A stretch of 64,000 nucleotides of DNA from Rhizobium sp. BT03 (GCF_030053155.1 NZ_CP125640.1:2046001-2110000); one strand, 5' to 3'; numbered from the stretch's first letter, positions 31,446-41,309 are shown. Notes: generated by a model not told the origin, from the sequence alone. Made by a program: numbers and translations.

Positions 31446-32438
31446 CTACTCAGCCGGCTGAAGTTCGACCGGCTCGAAGCGGTAGGTGGTCGAGCAGAAT
31501 TCGCAGGTGACGGCGATCTCGCCGTTTTCCTGGCTGGCCTCGATCTCCTCGGCCGTGAAGCCCTTCAGCACGCCCTTGATCTTGTCGCGCGAACAGCTGC
31601 AGCGGTCGAAAACGGCGCGCGGTTCGTAGACGCGCACGCCGCGTTCGTGGAACAGGCGAAACAGCAGCCGCTCGGTGCCGACAAGCGGGTCGGTGAGTTC
31701 ATCGGCGTCGATGGTCTCGACCAGCGAGCGCGCTTCGGTCCACGCGTCGTCCTCGCCATGCGGGCGGTCGCCGTTATCGCCGTCGCCGCCGTGGAGGTCG
31801 GGGTGGCGCATGCGCTCCGGCGCCTCAGGCAGGAACTGGGCGACAAGGCCGCCGGCCCGCCAGCGGTGGCGCGGCTTGCCGGCCTCGTCGCGATCGAGCA
31901 GTTCGGCGGCGGCCAGCCGCACGCGCGTCGGGATCTGCTCCGACTGGCGAAAATAGACGCCGGCAATCTCCTCCAGCGAGGTGCCGTCGAGCGCGACGAT
32001 GCCCTGGTAGGGCTGGCCGAACTTGCCTTGGTCGATGGTGAAGGCGAGCACGCCCCGGCCGAGCAATTGCTCCGGCTCGGTTTCCCCAGCTTCAATGGCC
32101 TTGTTGAGCAGCGCCTGGTCGAAACGGGCATAGGCGCGGACATTTTCCGGCGTCGAGAAATCGGCGACGAGAAGATCGACCGGGCCATCGCCCTTGGTCT
32201 GCACGGTGAACTTGCCGTCGAACTTCAGCGATGTGCCGAGCAGCACCGTCAGCACCACGACTTCGGCAAGCAGCCGGGCGACGGGTGCGGGATAATGATG
32301 GCGCTCGAGGATGGCGTCGAGCATCGGGCCGAGCTGGACGGCGCGGCCGCGCACATCCAGACCCTCCACCTGAAAGGGGACGACATGGTCATCGCCGGCG
32401 AAATCGAACTGGCCGAGGGCGGCTGCAGCTTCTGCCAT
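31446..32438 (-). CDS. hslO: Hsp33 redox-regulated chaperone
   Basis: 330 residues from the ATG at 32438, which has AGGAG eight bases upstream; an in-frame TTG further up is less likely. The four zinc-binding cysteines that act as the redox switch are present as C-x-C (FDRCSCSRDKIK) and C-x-x-C (VTCEFCSTTY) near the C-terminus. The N-terminal substrate-binding fold includes LGTSLKFDGKFTVQTKGDGPVDLLVADF. Under oxidative stress the cysteines form disulfides and the protein becomes an ATP-independent holdase in the cytosol. It lies downstream of argF on the same strand, an arrangement I recall from many rhizobia. Confidence 0.93.
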   Translation of the reverse strand: MAEAAAALGQFDFAGDDHVVPFQVEGLDVRGRAVQLGPMLDAILERHHYPAPVARLLAEVVVLTVLLGTSLKFDGKFTVQTKGDGPVDLLVADFSTPENVRAYARFDQALLNKAIEAGETEPEQLLGRGVLAFTIDQGKFGQPYQGIVALDGTSLEEIAGVYFRQSEQIPTRVRLAAAELLDRDEAGKPRHRWRAGGLVAQFLPEAPERMRHPDLHGGDGDNGDRPHGEDDAWTEARSLVETIDADELTDPLVGTERLLFRLFHERGVRVYEPRAVFDRCSCSRDKIKGVLKGFTAEEIEASQENGEIAVTCEFCSTTYRFEPVELQPAE

Positions 32439-32526
32439 GGATTCACTCCTAGTTTTCAAGCGAAAGGACAGGGTGCCCTTCGCTCGCGCGGCCGCGCGTT
32501 GTTCACACGCGGCGTCCGATTATGGT

Positions 32527-33441
32527 TCAGATCGCGCCCAGGCACCAAGCAAGAATCGACTTCTGCGCATGAAGACGGTTTTCCGCCTCATCGAAGACCA
32601 CGGATTGCGGGCCGTCGATCACCTCATCCGTCACTTCCTCACCGCGATGCGCGGGCAGGCAATGCATGAACAATGCATCGCTGCCGGCCTTCGCCATCAA
32701 GGCCGCGTTGACCTGGTAAGGCTGGAAGACGTTGTGACCCCGGGCCCGATGTTCCTGATTCATGGAGACCCAGGTATCGGTCACCACGCAATCGACGCCT
32801 TCGACCGCACGGTCGGCATCATGGCAAAGCATGATTTCGGCGCCCTCATTGCGGGCCCAGTTCAGATAGTGATCCTTGGGCTCAGAACCAAGGGGCACGG
32901 CCATGTTCATGCGGTAGCCGAAACGCGCGGCACCCTCGACCAGCGAATGCAGCACATTGTTGCCGTCGCCGGTCCAGGCGATGGTCTTGCCCTTGATCGG
33001 GCCGCGATGCTCTTCGAAGGTCATGATATCGGCCATGATCTGGCAGGGATGGGTATCATCCGTCAGCGCATTGATGACAGGCACCGTCGCATGCTCGGCA
33101 AGCTCCTGGAGCCTGGAATGCTCGGTGGTGCGGATCATGATCGCATCGACATAACGCGACAGCACCTTGGCGGTGTCGCCGATCGTCTCGGCGCGGCCGA
33201 GCTGCATCTCAGTGCCTGATAGAAACAGCGTTTCGCCGCCGAGCTGGCGCATGCCGACGTCGAAGGAGACGCGGGTGCGCGTCGACGGCTTTTCGAAGAT
33301 CATCGCCAGCATCTTGCCGGCGAGCGGCTTGTCGCCCTTGCCAGCCTTGAAGGCCTGCTTGCGGGCGAGCGCATCGTTCATGATGGTTCTGAGGTCGGCC
33401 GAGGTGACGGCCGATAGATCGAGGAAATGTTTAGGAGCCAT
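32527..33441 (-). CDS. argF: Ornithine carbamoyltransferase
   Basis: 304 residues. The carbamoyl-phosphate site STRTR is in [15 protein letters not shown], the HPCQ motif in [19 protein letters not shown], and the ornithine-binding [15 protein letters not shown] near the end. It makes citrulline from ornithine and carbamoyl phosphate in arginine synthesis. argD lies 36 bases upstream on the same strand, so the pair is an arginine operon, with hslO probably in the same transcript. Confidence 0.96.
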   Translation of the reverse strand: MAPKHFLDLSAVTSADLRTIMNDALARKQAFKAGKGDKPLAGKMLAMIFEKPSTRTRVSFDVGMRQLGGETLFLSGTEMQLGRAETIGDTAKVLSRYVDAIMIRTTEHSRLQELAEHATVPVINALTDDTHPCQIMADIMTFEEHRGPIKGKTIAWTGDGNNVLHSLVEGAARFGYRMNMAVPLGSEPKDHYLNWARNEGAEIMLCHDADRAVEGVDCVVTDTWVSMNQEHRARGHNVFQPYQVNAALMAKAGSDALFMHCLPAHRGEEVTDEVIDGPQSVVFDEAENRLHAQKSILAWCLGAI

Positions 33442-33477
33442 GTTCTTACCTGTCGTGCGCCCGCGGGCGCAATCCTT

Positions 33478-34677
33478 TCAAGCCGTCTTCTTGACCTTGG
33501 AGGCGCGGATGCTCTCGGCGGCGCGCTCGATGCGGGCAAGGCCCTCGCGGGCTTCCTCGGCGGTGACGACGAGGGGCGGGAGAAGGCGGATGACGTTGTC
33601 GCCGGCGGGCACGCCGAGCAGATGCGCGGCGCGGATCGCCTGCAGCAGTTCGGCCGAGGGAATAGCAGCCTTGACGCCGAGCAGCAGCCCCTCGCCTCGG
33701 ATATCCTCGATCACATCGGGATACCGATCCTTCAGCGAGGCCAGCCCCTGACGGAAAACGAGGGCGACGTCACGCACCTGCTGGAGGAAGCCATCGGCTA
33801 GGATGATGTCGAGCACGGCGCCGCCGACGGCCATGGCCAGCGGATTGCCGCCATAGGTCGAGCCGTGCGTGCCGGCCTTCATGCCCGAGGCGGCCTCCGA
33901 AGTGGCCAGGCAGGCGCCGAGCGGGAAACCGCCGCCGATGCCCTTGGCGACCGCCATGATGTCGGGGGTGACGCCCGACCACTCATGGGCGAAAAGCTTG
34001 CCGGTGCGGCCGACGCCGGTCTGGACCTCGTCGAGGATCAGCAGCAGGCCGTTTTCGTCGCAGATCTGTCGCAGCGCCCTCATGAATTCGGGGGTGGCGG
34101 GGCGCACACCGCCCTCGCCCTGCACCGGCTCGATGAGGATTGCCGCGGTGGCGTCGGTGATGGCGGCCCGGACCGCGTCGATGTCGCCGAATGCCACCTG
34201 ATCGAAGCCCGGCGCCTTGGGGCCGAAGCCTTCGAGATATTTCTCCTGGCCGCCGGCGGCGATCGTCGCCAGCGTGCGCCCATGGAAGGCGCCTTCGAAG
34301 GTGATGATATGGAAGCGCTCGGGATGGCCCTTGGAAAACTGATAGCGGCGCGCCGTCTTGATCGCGCATTCGAGCGCCTCGGCGCCCGAATTGGTGAAGA
34401 ACACCTTGTCGGCGAAGGTCGCGTCCGTCAGCCGCTTGGCCAGGCGTTCCTGGCCGGGGATCTCATAGATGTTGGAGAGGTGCCAGACCTTGTCGGCCTG
34501 TTCCTTCAAGGCGCCGACCACGTGCGGGTTGCTGTGGCCGACCGAGGTGACGGCAACACCGGCGCCGAAATCGAGATAACGCTCGCCGCCTTCGGTGATC
34601 AGCCATACGCCCTCGCCTCGCTCGAACCGCAGCGGGGCACGAGAATAGGTGTCATAAAGCGGCGCGGCTTCGGCCAT
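33478..34677 (-). CDS. argD: Acetylornithine aminotransferase
   Basis: 399 residues beginning [23 protein letters not shown]. It is a class-III PLP aminotransferase: [33 protein letters not shown], the PLP-contact [21 protein letters not shown] and the Schiff-base lysine in [15 protein letters not shown]. It converts N-acetylglutamate semialdehyde to N-acetylornithine, two steps before ArgF in arginine synthesis. The ATG at 34677 was chosen because the upstream in-frame stretch has no support. It is first in the argD-argF unit and divergent from gcrA. Confidence 0.95.
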   Translation of the reverse strand: MAEAAPLYDTYSRAPLRFERGEGVWLITEGGERYLDFGAGVAVTSVGHSNPHVVGALKEQADKVWHLSNIYEIPGQERLAKRLTDATFADKVFFTNSGAEALECAIKTARRYQFSKGHPERFHIITFEGAFHGRTLATIAAGGQEKYLEGFGPKAPGFDQVAFGDIDAVRAAITDATAAILIEPVQGEGGVRPATPEFMRALRQICDENGLLLILDEVQTGVGRTGKLFAHEWSGVTPDIMAVAKGIGGGFPLGACLATSEAASGMKAGTHGSTYGGNPLAMAVGGAVLDIILADGFLQQVRDVALVFRQGLASLKDRYPDVIEDIRGEGLLLGVKAAIPSAELLQAIRAAHLLGVPAGDNVIRLLPPLVVTAEEAREGLARIERAAESIRASKVKKTA

Positions 34678-34919
34678 GGCGCGGGTCTCCCGATCAGCGT
34701 TATCTAGCAACGGACTCCGGCTAAGAAAACCAGGCCCGAAAAATCAAAAATGCCGCCTTGCGGCGGCCAGCGGTACTATTTCCTTTTCGCGCTGCAATGT
34801 CAACAAAACTGCGGCCTTAGCGCATGCAGCAAGCTTGTGCAGCGGTGTTTTCGACCTTCAACAGGCAATATTGCAGAAATGACACGCCGGGGCAGCAAGT
34901 TGGGGAAAACTCCGAATTC
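34678..34919. other. Divergent argD / gcrA spacer, argD side
   Basis: No gene is visible. A hairpin GCCGCCTTGCGGCGGC lies at about 34752-34767. A run of T and A-rich sequence with CGGTACTATTTCC follows. The promoter of argD must lie here, but no clear box is evident. The gcrA control elements start at 34920. Confidence 0.35.
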
Positions 34920-34985
34920 GATTCATCCGGATTCATGCGACTCTTGTCACGGAGTCAGGCTCACACTAGGTTAAAGTTCAATTAC
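34920..34985 (+). promoter_or_regulatory. Cluster of four GANTC sites and a CtrA-like box before gcrA
   Basis: GATTC (34920-34924), GATTC (34930-34934), GACTC (34939-34943) and GAGTC (34952-34956) lie within 37 bases. All are targets of the cell-cycle methyltransferase CcrM, whose methylation state GcrA reads. TTAA-N7-TTAC (34971-34985) is close to the CtrA consensus TTAA-N7-TTAA. The sites are seen directly; a role in gcrA control is inferred. The distance to the gcrA ATG is about 120-180 bases. Confidence 0.6.
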
Positions 34986-35102
34986 TAGACTGCATGCGGC
35001 GGAACTAGTCACCAAAATTGATCAGGCGTTTCTTGTTTCGGAGGCTTCCGGGACAACGGTGAGGGATTCTGCCATCACCAACGCGAAAGGTGGAGACAGG
35101 GC

Positions 35103-35636
35103 ATGAACTGGACAGACGAGCGGGTCGAGAAACTCAAGAAGCTTTGGGCCGAAGGACTGAGCGCCAGCCAGATCGCGGCACAACTTGGCGGTGTCAGCAG
35201 AAACGCTGTGATCGGCAAGGTACACAGGCTGAGCCTTCCCGGCCGCGCCAAGGCCGGCGGCACGGCCGCCACGGCGCGGACGCCGAAACGCAATACATCT
35301 GCGCCGCGCGCGCCGAACTACGCCTCCCGGATCGCCACCCGCACCGTCACCCGCCAGCAGGGCGCGACGATGCTGAAGGAAGAGATCGAGATCGAAACGG
35401 TCGAGGAAATGGAATACGTGCCGAAGGGCAACGTGGTCGTGCCGATCTCGCGCCGCCTCGGCCTGACGGAACTGACCGAACGCACCTGCAAATGGCCGGT
35501 CGGCGATCCGCTGAAGGACGACTTCCACTTCTGCGGCTGCGAGTCCCCTGATAATTCGCCCTATTGCAGCTATCACCAGAAACTCGCCTACCAGCCAATC
35601 AACGAACGCCGCCGGGCGGCAGCGCGGGCCAGCTGA
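35103..35636 (+). CDS. gcrA: GcrA cell cycle regulator
   Basis: 177 residues. The N-terminal DNA-binding helix-turn-helix is the near-invariant MNWTDERVEKLKKLWAEGLSASQIAAQLGG-VSRNAVIGKVHRLSL. A variable linker follows, then the C-terminal sigma-70-binding domain with CKWPVGDPLKDDFHFCGC and a last histidine/cysteine cluster (SPYCSYHQKLAYQP). GcrA binds the RNA polymerase holoenzyme and boosts promoters that carry methylated GANTC sites. It is divergent from argD. An intrinsic terminator follows 25 bases after the stop. Confidence 0.96.
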   Translation: MNWTDERVEKLKKLWAEGLSASQIAAQLGGVSRNAVIGKVHRLSLPGRAKAGGTAATARTPKRNTSAPRAPNYASRIATRTVTRQQGATMLKEEIEIETVEEMEYVPKGNVVVPISRRLGLTELTERTCKWPVGDPLKDDFHFCGCESPDNSPYCSYHQKLAYQPINERRRAAARAS

Positions 35637-35661
35637 GCGGGTAAGGCATTGCCGGAATACG

Positions 35662-35688
35662 AAAACGGGCTGAAAAGCCCGTTTTTTT
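35662..35688 (+). terminator. Intrinsic terminator of gcrA
   Basis: AAAACGGGCT-GAAA-AGCCCGTTTT followed by more Ts: a ten-base stem with a GAAA tetraloop and a strong T-run, directly after gcrA. Confidence 0.92.
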
Positions 35689-35711
35689 GTGTGAGTGTGT
35701 TGGGTGTGGCT

Positions 35712-35867
35712 GCCCCTCATCCGCCTGCCGGCACCGACCGGGGGGGCGAGCCACATGTCTCGACCCGTCCTTCGGACCCCGCTTGCGGGGAAAAGGGATA
35801 TGCCGCAGCGTCTCGATTCCCTCTTCTCCCCAGCGGGGAGAAGGTGCCCGTAGGGCGGATGAGGGGG
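35712..35867. repeat. RIME-like intergenic element, copy 4
   Basis: It starts GCCCCTCATCCGCCTGCCGG and ends GGGCGGATGAGGG. Internally it carries the same GTCCTTCGGACCCCGC arm as in copy 2, which is therefore a recurring variant, and a stem CTTCTCCCCAGCGGGGAGAAG. Confidence 0.75.
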
Positions 35868-35975
35868 CCGGCGAAGCCGGTCTTTCCCAACAACGCCCGT
35901 GCGGGTTTCGACCGTGCTTAGGGCGTTCGCCGTTGATATGATGGGATAGGTGATGACGGGAGGGGGTGCCGTGTG

Positions 35976-36098
35976 GGCCCCCTCATCCGCCCCTTCGGGC
36001 CACCTTCTCCCCGCTGGGGAGAAGAGGGAGCAAGCGGCAATCTCTCCGTTCCCGGCAACCTCTCGCGGGGCACGTCCCCTCACCCCCGTTTGCGAGGC
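35976..36098. repeat. RIME-like intergenic element, copy 5 (partial)
   Basis: CCCCCTCATCCGCCCC at the left edge and stem CTTCTCCCCGCTGGGGAGAAG, then CTCGCGGGGCACGTCCCCTC before the phoB stop. The right boundary motif found in other copies is missing, replaced by phoB. The gap 35637-36098 contains this, copy 4 and the gcrA terminator, and no gene. Confidence 0.65.
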
Positions 36099-36782
36099 TC
36101 AGGCTTCCATCGAATAGCCGGCGCCGCGGACGGTGCGGATGACGTCTTGCATGTTGGAGAAGTTCAGCGCCTTGCGCAGGCGGCCGACATGGACGTCGAC
36201 GGTGCGTTCGTCGACGTAGATGTCGTGGCCCCAGACGCCGTCCAAGAGCTGCGAGCGGGAAAAGACCCGGCCGGGCGACGACATCAGGAATTCCAAGAGG
36301 CGGAATTCGGTGGGACCGAGGCGGACTTCGCGGCTCTTGCGGTGGACGCGGTGGGTTTCGCGGTCGAGTTCGATATCGCCGCATTTCAGCACGGTCGACA
36401 GTACCTCGGGGCGGGCGCGGCGCAGCATCGCCTTGACGCGGGCGACGAGTTCCGGGGTCGAGAAAGGCTTGACGACATAATCGTCGGCGCCCGTCGACAA
36501 TCCGCGGACGCGCTCGCTCTCCTCGCCGCGCGCCGTCAGCATGATGATCGGCAGGCGCTCGGTTTCCGGCCGCATGCGCAGGCGCCGGCAAAGCTCGATG
36601 CCGGAGACGCCGGGCAGCATCCAGTCGAGGATGAGAAGGTCGGGCGTGCGCTCCTGAAGCCTGATTTCGGCCTCGTCGCCACGAAGGATGGTATCGACCT
36701 CGAAGCCCTCAGCTTCGAGATTGTAGCGGAGAAGCACGCTCAGGGCTTCCTCGTCTTCAACAACTGCAACTCTCGGGATCAT
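36099..36782 (-). CDS. phoB: Phosphate regulon response regulator PhoB
   Basis: 227 residues. The receiver domain has VAVVEDEEALSVLLRY, the phosphoacceptor Asp53 in LLILDWMLPGVSG and the lysine in DDYVVKPFS. The C-terminal OmpR-type winged helix includes VRLGPTEFRLLEFLMSSPGRVFSRSQLLDGVWG and the wing RTVDVHVGRLRKAL. Phosphorylated by PhoR when phosphate is scarce, it binds PHO boxes such as the one before pstS. Here it is last in the phoR-pst-phoU-phoB array, 137 bases after phoU. Confidence 0.95.
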   Translation of the reverse strand: MIPRVAVVEDEEALSVLLRYNLEAEGFEVDTILRGDEAEIRLQERTPDLLILDWMLPGVSGIELCRRLRMRPETERLPIIMLTARGEESERVRGLSTGADDYVVKPFSTPELVARVKAMLRRARPEVLSTVLKCGDIELDRETHRVHRKSREVRLGPTEFRLLEFLMSSPGRVFSRSQLLDGVWGHDIYVDERTVDVHVGRLRKALNFSNMQDVIRTVRGAGYSMEA

Positions 36783-36919
36783 GCGTGTCGGTCTCCTCGC
36801 GCTTGATCCTTAAACCGGGGGTGATTTAAGCAATGCATCCTGCGCAAATTCACAAAAAATGGCTGCGACCTCTTTGCGCGCCCCAGATGGGCGCGCACGC
36901 AATGGTCTGGTTTAGGCGG

Positions 36920-37633
36920 TTATTCGGTGACCGCGCCGACGGTGTTGGCGCTGTCGTCCTTCGGACGGTCACCTTCCGGCTGCGCGCCGGTCGCCATGTA
37001 ATAGATGGTCTCGGCAATGTTGGTGGCGTGGTCGCCGATGCGCTCGATATTCTTGGCGCAGAAGAGAAGATGCGTGCAGCTGGTGATGTTGCGCGGATCT
37101 TCCATCATGTAGGTCAGGAGCTCGCGGAACAGCGAGGTGTACATCGCGTCGATCTCGTTGTCGCGCTCGCGGATCGCACTCGCCTTGTCGGCGGCGCGCG
37201 TCGTGTAGACGTCGAGCACTTCCTTGAGCTGGACGAGCGCCAGTTCGGACAGATGCTCGAGGCCGCGGGCGAGCTTGCGGGGAACGCCGGTGCTCTGCAC
37301 GGCGATAACACGCTTGGCGGTGTTCTTGCCGAGGTCGCCGACGCGTTCGAGATCGGCGGCGATGCGGATCGAACCCATGATTTCGCGCAGGTCGGCGGCC
37401 ATCGGCTGGCGGCGGGCGATGGTGATGATCGCCTTGTCGCCGATCTCGCGCTCGGCGTGATCGAGGATCACGTCGTCGGAGATGACCTTCTGGGCGAGCG
37501 CCGTGTCGCCGTTGACCAGGGCGCGAACGGATTCGGCGACCATCTGCTCGGCCAGGCCGCCCATTTCGGAAATCCGTCTGGACAGGAACTTCAGATCATC
37601 ATCATAGGCAGAATAAATATGTGTCGATGCCAT
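36920..37633 (-). CDS. phoU: Phosphate signalling protein PhoU
   Basis: 237 residues, all helical, in two PhoU repeats: MGGLAEQMVAESVRALVNGD with AEREIGDKAIITIARRQPMAADLREIMGSIRIAADLERVGDLGKN, then LALVQLKEVLDVY and LFCAKNIERIGDHATNIAETIYY. The D/E-R-I/V-G-D motifs bind metals. PhoU links the Pst transporter to PhoR and keeps the regulon off when phosphate is plentiful. It sits 44 bases after pstB in the same array, the usual position. Confidence 0.95.
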   Translation of the reverse strand: MASTHIYSAYDDDLKFLSRRISEMGGLAEQMVAESVRALVNGDTALAQKVISDDVILDHAEREIGDKAIITIARRQPMAADLREIMGSIRIAADLERVGDLGKNTAKRVIAVQSTGVPRKLARGLEHLSELALVQLKEVLDVYTTRAADKASAIRERDNEIDAMYTSLFRELLTYMMEDPRNITSCTHLLFCAKNIERIGDHATNIAETIYYMATGAQPEGDRPKDDSANTVGAVTE

Positions 37634-37677
37634 GGGGCTTTGTCCTCGAATAACGGGAAGGCTTCGGATGACCGCAA

Positions 37678-38493
37678 TCAGCCGAAGCGACCCATGATGT
37701 AGTCCTGGGTGCGCGGATCGTCGGGATTGGTGAACATCTTGTCGGTGTCGTTCTCCTCGACGAGATTGCCGAGGTGGAACATGGCGGTGCGCTGCGAGAC
37801 GCGCGCGGCCTGCTGCATGGAGTGGGTGACGATGACGATCGTGTAGTTCTCGCGCAGCTCGTGGATCAGCTCCTCGACCTTGGCGGTGGCGATCGGGTCG
37901 AGCGCCGAGCAGGGCTCGTCCATCAGGATGACTTCGGGGCTGACGGCGACGGCACGCGCAATGCAGAGGCGCTGCTGCTGACCGCCGGAGAGGCCGGTGC
38001 CGGATTCGTGCACGCGGTCCTTGACCTCGTTCCAGAGGCCGGCGCGCTGCAGGCTGGTCTCGACGATCTGGTCGAGATCGGCCTTCGACTTGGCAAGGCC
38101 ATGGATGCGCGGGCCGTAGGAGACGTTTTCATAGATCGTCTTCGGGAACGGGTTCGGCTTCTGGAAGACCATGCCGACGCGGGCGCGCAGTTCGACGACG
38201 TCGATATCGGGATCATAGATGTCGTCGCCGTCCAGCGTGATCTTGCCGGCGACGCGGCAGCCGTCGATCGTGTCGTTCATGCGGTTCAGGCTCCGCAGGA
38301 AGGTCGACTTGCCGCAGCCCGACGGGCCGATCAGCGCGGTTACGGTGTTTTCGCGGATGTTCAGGTTCACATCGAAAAGCGCGCGCTTCTCGCCGTAGTA
38401 AACCGAGACATCCTGGCCGATCATCTTATACGGGACGTTGCTCATCTTCTGATCCAGCGCCTTTTCAACTGCAGCTTCCGTCAACATGTTCAT
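37678..38493 (-). CDS. pstB: Phosphate ABC transporter ATP-binding protein PstB
   Basis: 271 residues. Walker A is [23 protein letters not shown], the ABC signature [19 protein letters not shown], and Walker [24 protein letters not shown]; the H-loop is in [16 protein letters not shown]. The family motif [24 protein letters not shown] is diagnostic of PstB. It energises uptake of phosphate through PstC-PstA. An N-terminal extension of about 20 residues ([17 protein letters not shown]) is common in rhizobia; ATG 38487 is an alternative start. It lies 15 bases after pstA. Confidence 0.97.
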   Translation of the reverse strand: MNMLTEAAVEKALDQKMSNVPYKMIGQDVSVYYGEKRALFDVNLNIRENTVTALIGPSGCGKSTFLRSLNRMNDTIDGCRVAGKITLDGDDIYDPDIDVVELRARVGMVFQKPNPFPKTIYENVSYGPRIHGLAKSKADLDQIVETSLQRAGLWNEVKDRVHESGTGLSGGQQQRLCIARAVAVSPEVILMDEPCSALDPIATAKVEELIHELRENYTIVIVTHSMQQAARVSQRTAMFHLGNLVEENDTDKMFTNPDDPRTQDYIMGRFG

Positions 38494-38508
38494 GATCTGT
38501 AACTCCGT

Positions 38509-39831
38509 TTACCAGCGGCGCTCGAAGCGACGACGCAAGAGGATGGCGCCCATGTTCATGACGATCAGGAACAGGAGCAGGACGATGATGGCACCCGAAG
38601 TACGCTCGACGAAGGCCCGTTCGGCCTCGTTGGCCCACATATAGACCTGCACCGGCAGGGCCGTCGAGGGATCGAGCGGTGTCGTCGGCGCGTTGGCGAC
38701 GAAGGCGACCATGCCGATCAGGAGCAGCGGCGCGGTTTCGCCGAGCGCATGCGCCAAGCCGATGATCGTGCCTGTGAGGATGCCGGGCATGGCGAGCGGC
38801 AGAACATGGTGGAACACCATCTGCATCTTCGAAGCGCCGAGGCCGAGCGCTGCGGCGCGGATCGACGGCGGCACGGCGCGCAGAGCCGCGCGCGTCGCGA
38901 TGATGATCGTCGGCAGGGTCATCAGCGTCAGCACCAGGCCGCCGACCAGCGACGCCGAACGCGGCAGGCCGACGAAATTGATGAAGACGGAAAGGCCGAG
39001 CAGACCGTAGACGATCGACGGGACGGCGGCGAGGTTGTTGATGTTGACCTCGATCAGATCCGTCAGCCGGTTCTTCGGGGCAAACTCCTCGAGATAGATC
39101 GAGGCGGCGACACCGATCGGCAGGGAGAGCACCAGCACGATCAGCATCAGGTAGAGCGAGCCGATGAGGGCGACGCCAAGGCCTGCAGCCTCCGGACGGC
39201 TGGAATTGCCGTTGACGAAGAGGCCGGTGTTGAACTGCTTGTGCAGAGCGCCGCTCGCCTTCAGCTCGTTCATCCAGCCAACCTGCTTGTCGTTGACTTT
39301 GCGGTTCTTCTCATCGACCGAAAGGTCGATCTGGCCCTTGTTGGCGCTATCGACATTGGCGTCGGCAAGCACGGTGACATTGACCGTCTTGCCGATGATC
39401 GACGGGTCGGCGACGACCATGTCGCGCAGCTGGATCGGCGCGCCCTTGGAGAGCATGGCGGCTGCATCGCGCACGTCGGGCTTGCTCGAGGCATTGATAT
39501 TCAGCTGCTTGACGATCGCATCGCGCAGCAGAACCGGGTAATTGGCGGCGATCAGCACCGAAGGGTCAGTCGCACGCTTGTTGCTGGGGTCGATCGTCTT
39601 CTCGGAGAATTCGATCGGCAGGGTGATCGCCGTCTGCTGGAAGGCGGTGTAGCCTTTGCCGATCACCGTCCACAACAGAATGAACAGGAAAACGAGACCG
39701 AAGGCGATGGCGGCGATGCCATAGGCCTGGAACCGGCGCTCGGCGGCGTAGCGGCGCTTGATGCCGATATCGCGGCGCGCCGGCGCCTTGGAGATGGTGA
39801 CGCCTGATGTGGGAGAAACAATATCCGTCAT
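38509..39831 (-). CDS. pstA: Phosphate ABC transporter permease PstA
   Basis: 440 residues, longer than E. coli PstA (about 296) because of a large periplasmic insertion between the first and second spans (roughly residues 65-220, including IVKQLNINASSKPDVRDAA). The core permease follows: LPIGVAASIYLEEFAPKNRLTDLIEVNINNLAAVPSIVYGLLG and ALGASKMQMVFHHVLPLAMPGILTGTIIGLAHALGETAPLLLIG, the EAA coupling loop. The ATG at 39831 overlaps the pstC stop by four bases. The extension is a feature of the alphaproteobacterial form, as I recall. Confidence 0.93.
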   Translation of the reverse strand: MTDIVSPTSGVTISKAPARRDIGIKRRYAAERRFQAYGIAAIAFGLVFLFILLWTVIGKGYTAFQQTAITLPIEFSEKTIDPSNKRATDPSVLIAANYPVLLRDAIVKQLNINASSKPDVRDAAAMLSKGAPIQLRDMVVADPSIIGKTVNVTVLADANVDSANKGQIDLSVDEKNRKVNDKQVGWMNELKASGALHKQFNTGLFVNGNSSRPEAAGLGVALIGSLYLMLIVLVLSLPIGVAASIYLEEFAPKNRLTDLIEVNINNLAAVPSIVYGLLGLSVFINFVGLPRSASLVGGLVLTLMTLPTIIIATRAALRAVPPSIRAAALGLGASKMQMVFHHVLPLAMPGILTGTIIGLAHALGETAPLLLIGMVAFVANAPTTPLDPSTALPVQVYMWANEAERAFVERTSGAIIVLLLFLIVMNMGAILLRRRFERRW

Positions 39832-41309
39832 TCGTACTGCTCCCGGTATTTGCGCACGATGTAGAGCGCATAGATGTTGAGGCAAAGCGTGATGCAGAAC
39901 AGGGTGATGCCCAGAGCGAAAGCAACCAGCGTCTGCGGCGAGGTGAACTCGAGGTCGCCGGTCAGCTGATTGACGATCTTGACGGTCACCGTCGTCATCG
40001 GCTCGAAGGGATTGATCTGGATGCGGGCGGCGACACCGGCGGCCAGCACGACGATCATGGTTTCGCCGATGGCGCGCGAGGCGGTCATCAGAAGCGCGCC
40101 GACGATGCCGGGAAGAGCGGCCGGCAGAACCACCTTCTTGATGGTTTCGGAGCGGGTGGCGCCGAGACCGAGCGAACCGTCGCGCAGTGCCCGCGGCACG
40201 GCGGTGATGATGTCGTCCGACAGCGAGGAAACGTAAGGGATCAGCATGATGCCCATGACGATGCCGGCGGTCAGAACGCTCTGCGCCTGGATGAAGTTGG
40301 TGTAGCTGCCGGAGAGCAGGCCGCTGATCTGAGCCGAGAAATCGCGCAGGAACGGGCCGACGGTGACGAGCGCGAAGAAGCCGTAGACGATGGTCGGAAT
40401 GCCGGCGAGCACTTCGAGCAGCGGCTTGGCGATCCCGCGCAGCTTCGGCGAGGCGTATTCGGCCATGTAAATAGCGGCGAACAGGCCGACCGGCACGGCA
40501 ACCAGCATGGCGACCAGGCCAATATAAAGCGTGCCGAGCAAGAGCGGGATCAGGCCGAACTGGCCGAAGGATGAGCTGCCGGCGCCGGCGAAACGCGGAT
40601 CCCAGACGGTGCCGAAGAAGAAATCGGCGGCGGGTACGGCGGCAAAGAAGCGCGCGGCTTCCGACAGCATCGAAAGCACGATGCCGATCGTCGTCAGGAT
40701 GGCGATCGACGAGGCAAGCAGCAGGCCCCAGAGCATGACGCGCTCGACCCGGTTGCGGGCGCGGAAGCGGGGCGCGATGGCGCGCAGCGCATAGAAGGCG
40801 CCGGCAACGGCGAGAATGAAGACCACCGCCGTCATGGCGAGGCGGCTCGTTGCGCTCATGGCGTTGAGCGTCTTGGCGGCGCCGAGCATGTAAGGCAGCG
40901 GCTGGCCGGCAAGCGGCACGCCCTTTTCGCTGAGCTTGGCCTGCAGTGCCGCCGGATCGGTGCCGACGGCTGCGGTCTCCTCAGCGGTCAGCATCGTCAG
41001 GCCGCGGGCGAGCGTCGCTACCATGGAATAACCGAGATCCTGCTCGACGGCGGCCTGCGCCTTGACCTCTTCAGGGAAGTGGCTGCGAACCGAGGACTGG
41101 ATGATGCCGGGGCTGACCGAGAGCCAGACGCAGATGACGATGAGAGCGGGAAGAACCGCCCAGATCGCCGCATAGGCGCCGTAATAGGCCGGCCGTGAAT
41201 GCAAGGCAGAGGATTTGCCGCCGGCAAGTGCCGAGGCCCGGCTGCGCGCGACCAGATAGGCGGCGGCACCGATCACCACAAGGCACAAAAGTATGATGGA
41301 TGTGCTCAT
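39828..41309 (-). CDS. pstC: Phosphate ABC transporter permease PstC
   Basis: 493 residues, also longer than the enterobacterial protein (about 319), with an extra N-terminal span (ILLCLVVIGAAAYLVARSRA) and a periplasmic segment to about residue 150. The permease core reads VPVGLFAAIYMAEYASPKLRGIAKPLLEVLAGIPTIVYGFFAL, and the coupling loop GLGATRSETIKKVVLPAALPGIVGALLMTASRAIGETM. It forms the channel with PstA. Its stop overlaps pstA (ATGA), so the two are translationally coupled. Confidence 0.94.
   Translation of the reverse strand: MSTSIILLCLVVIGAAAYLVARSRASALAGGKSSALHSRPAYYGAYAAIWAVLPALIVICVWLSVSPGIIQSSVRSHFPEEVKAQAAVEQDLGYSMVATLARGLTMLTAEETAAVGTDPAALQAKLSEKGVPLAGQPLPYMLGAAKTLNAMSATSRLAMTAVVFILAVAGAFYALRAIAPRFRARNRVERVMLWGLLLASSIAILTTIGIVLSMLSEAARFFAAVPAADFFFGTVWDPRFAGAGSSSFGQFGLIPLLLGTLYIGLVAMLVAVPVGLFAAIYMAEYASPKLRGIAKPLLEVLAGIPTIVYGFFALVTVGPFLRDFSAQISGLLSGSYTNFIQAQSVLTAGIVMGIMLIPYVSSLSDDIITAVPRALRDGSLGLGATRSETIKKVVLPAALPGIVGALLMTASRAIGETMIVVLAAGVAARIQINPFEPMTTVTVKIVNQLTGDLEFTSPQTLVAFALGITLFCITLCLNIYALYIVRKYREQYE

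Noticed and set aside
38749..39807. Plus-strand frames of several hundred codons within pstA and pstC
   Set aside because: Antisense of well-identified phosphate permease genes in a conserved order.
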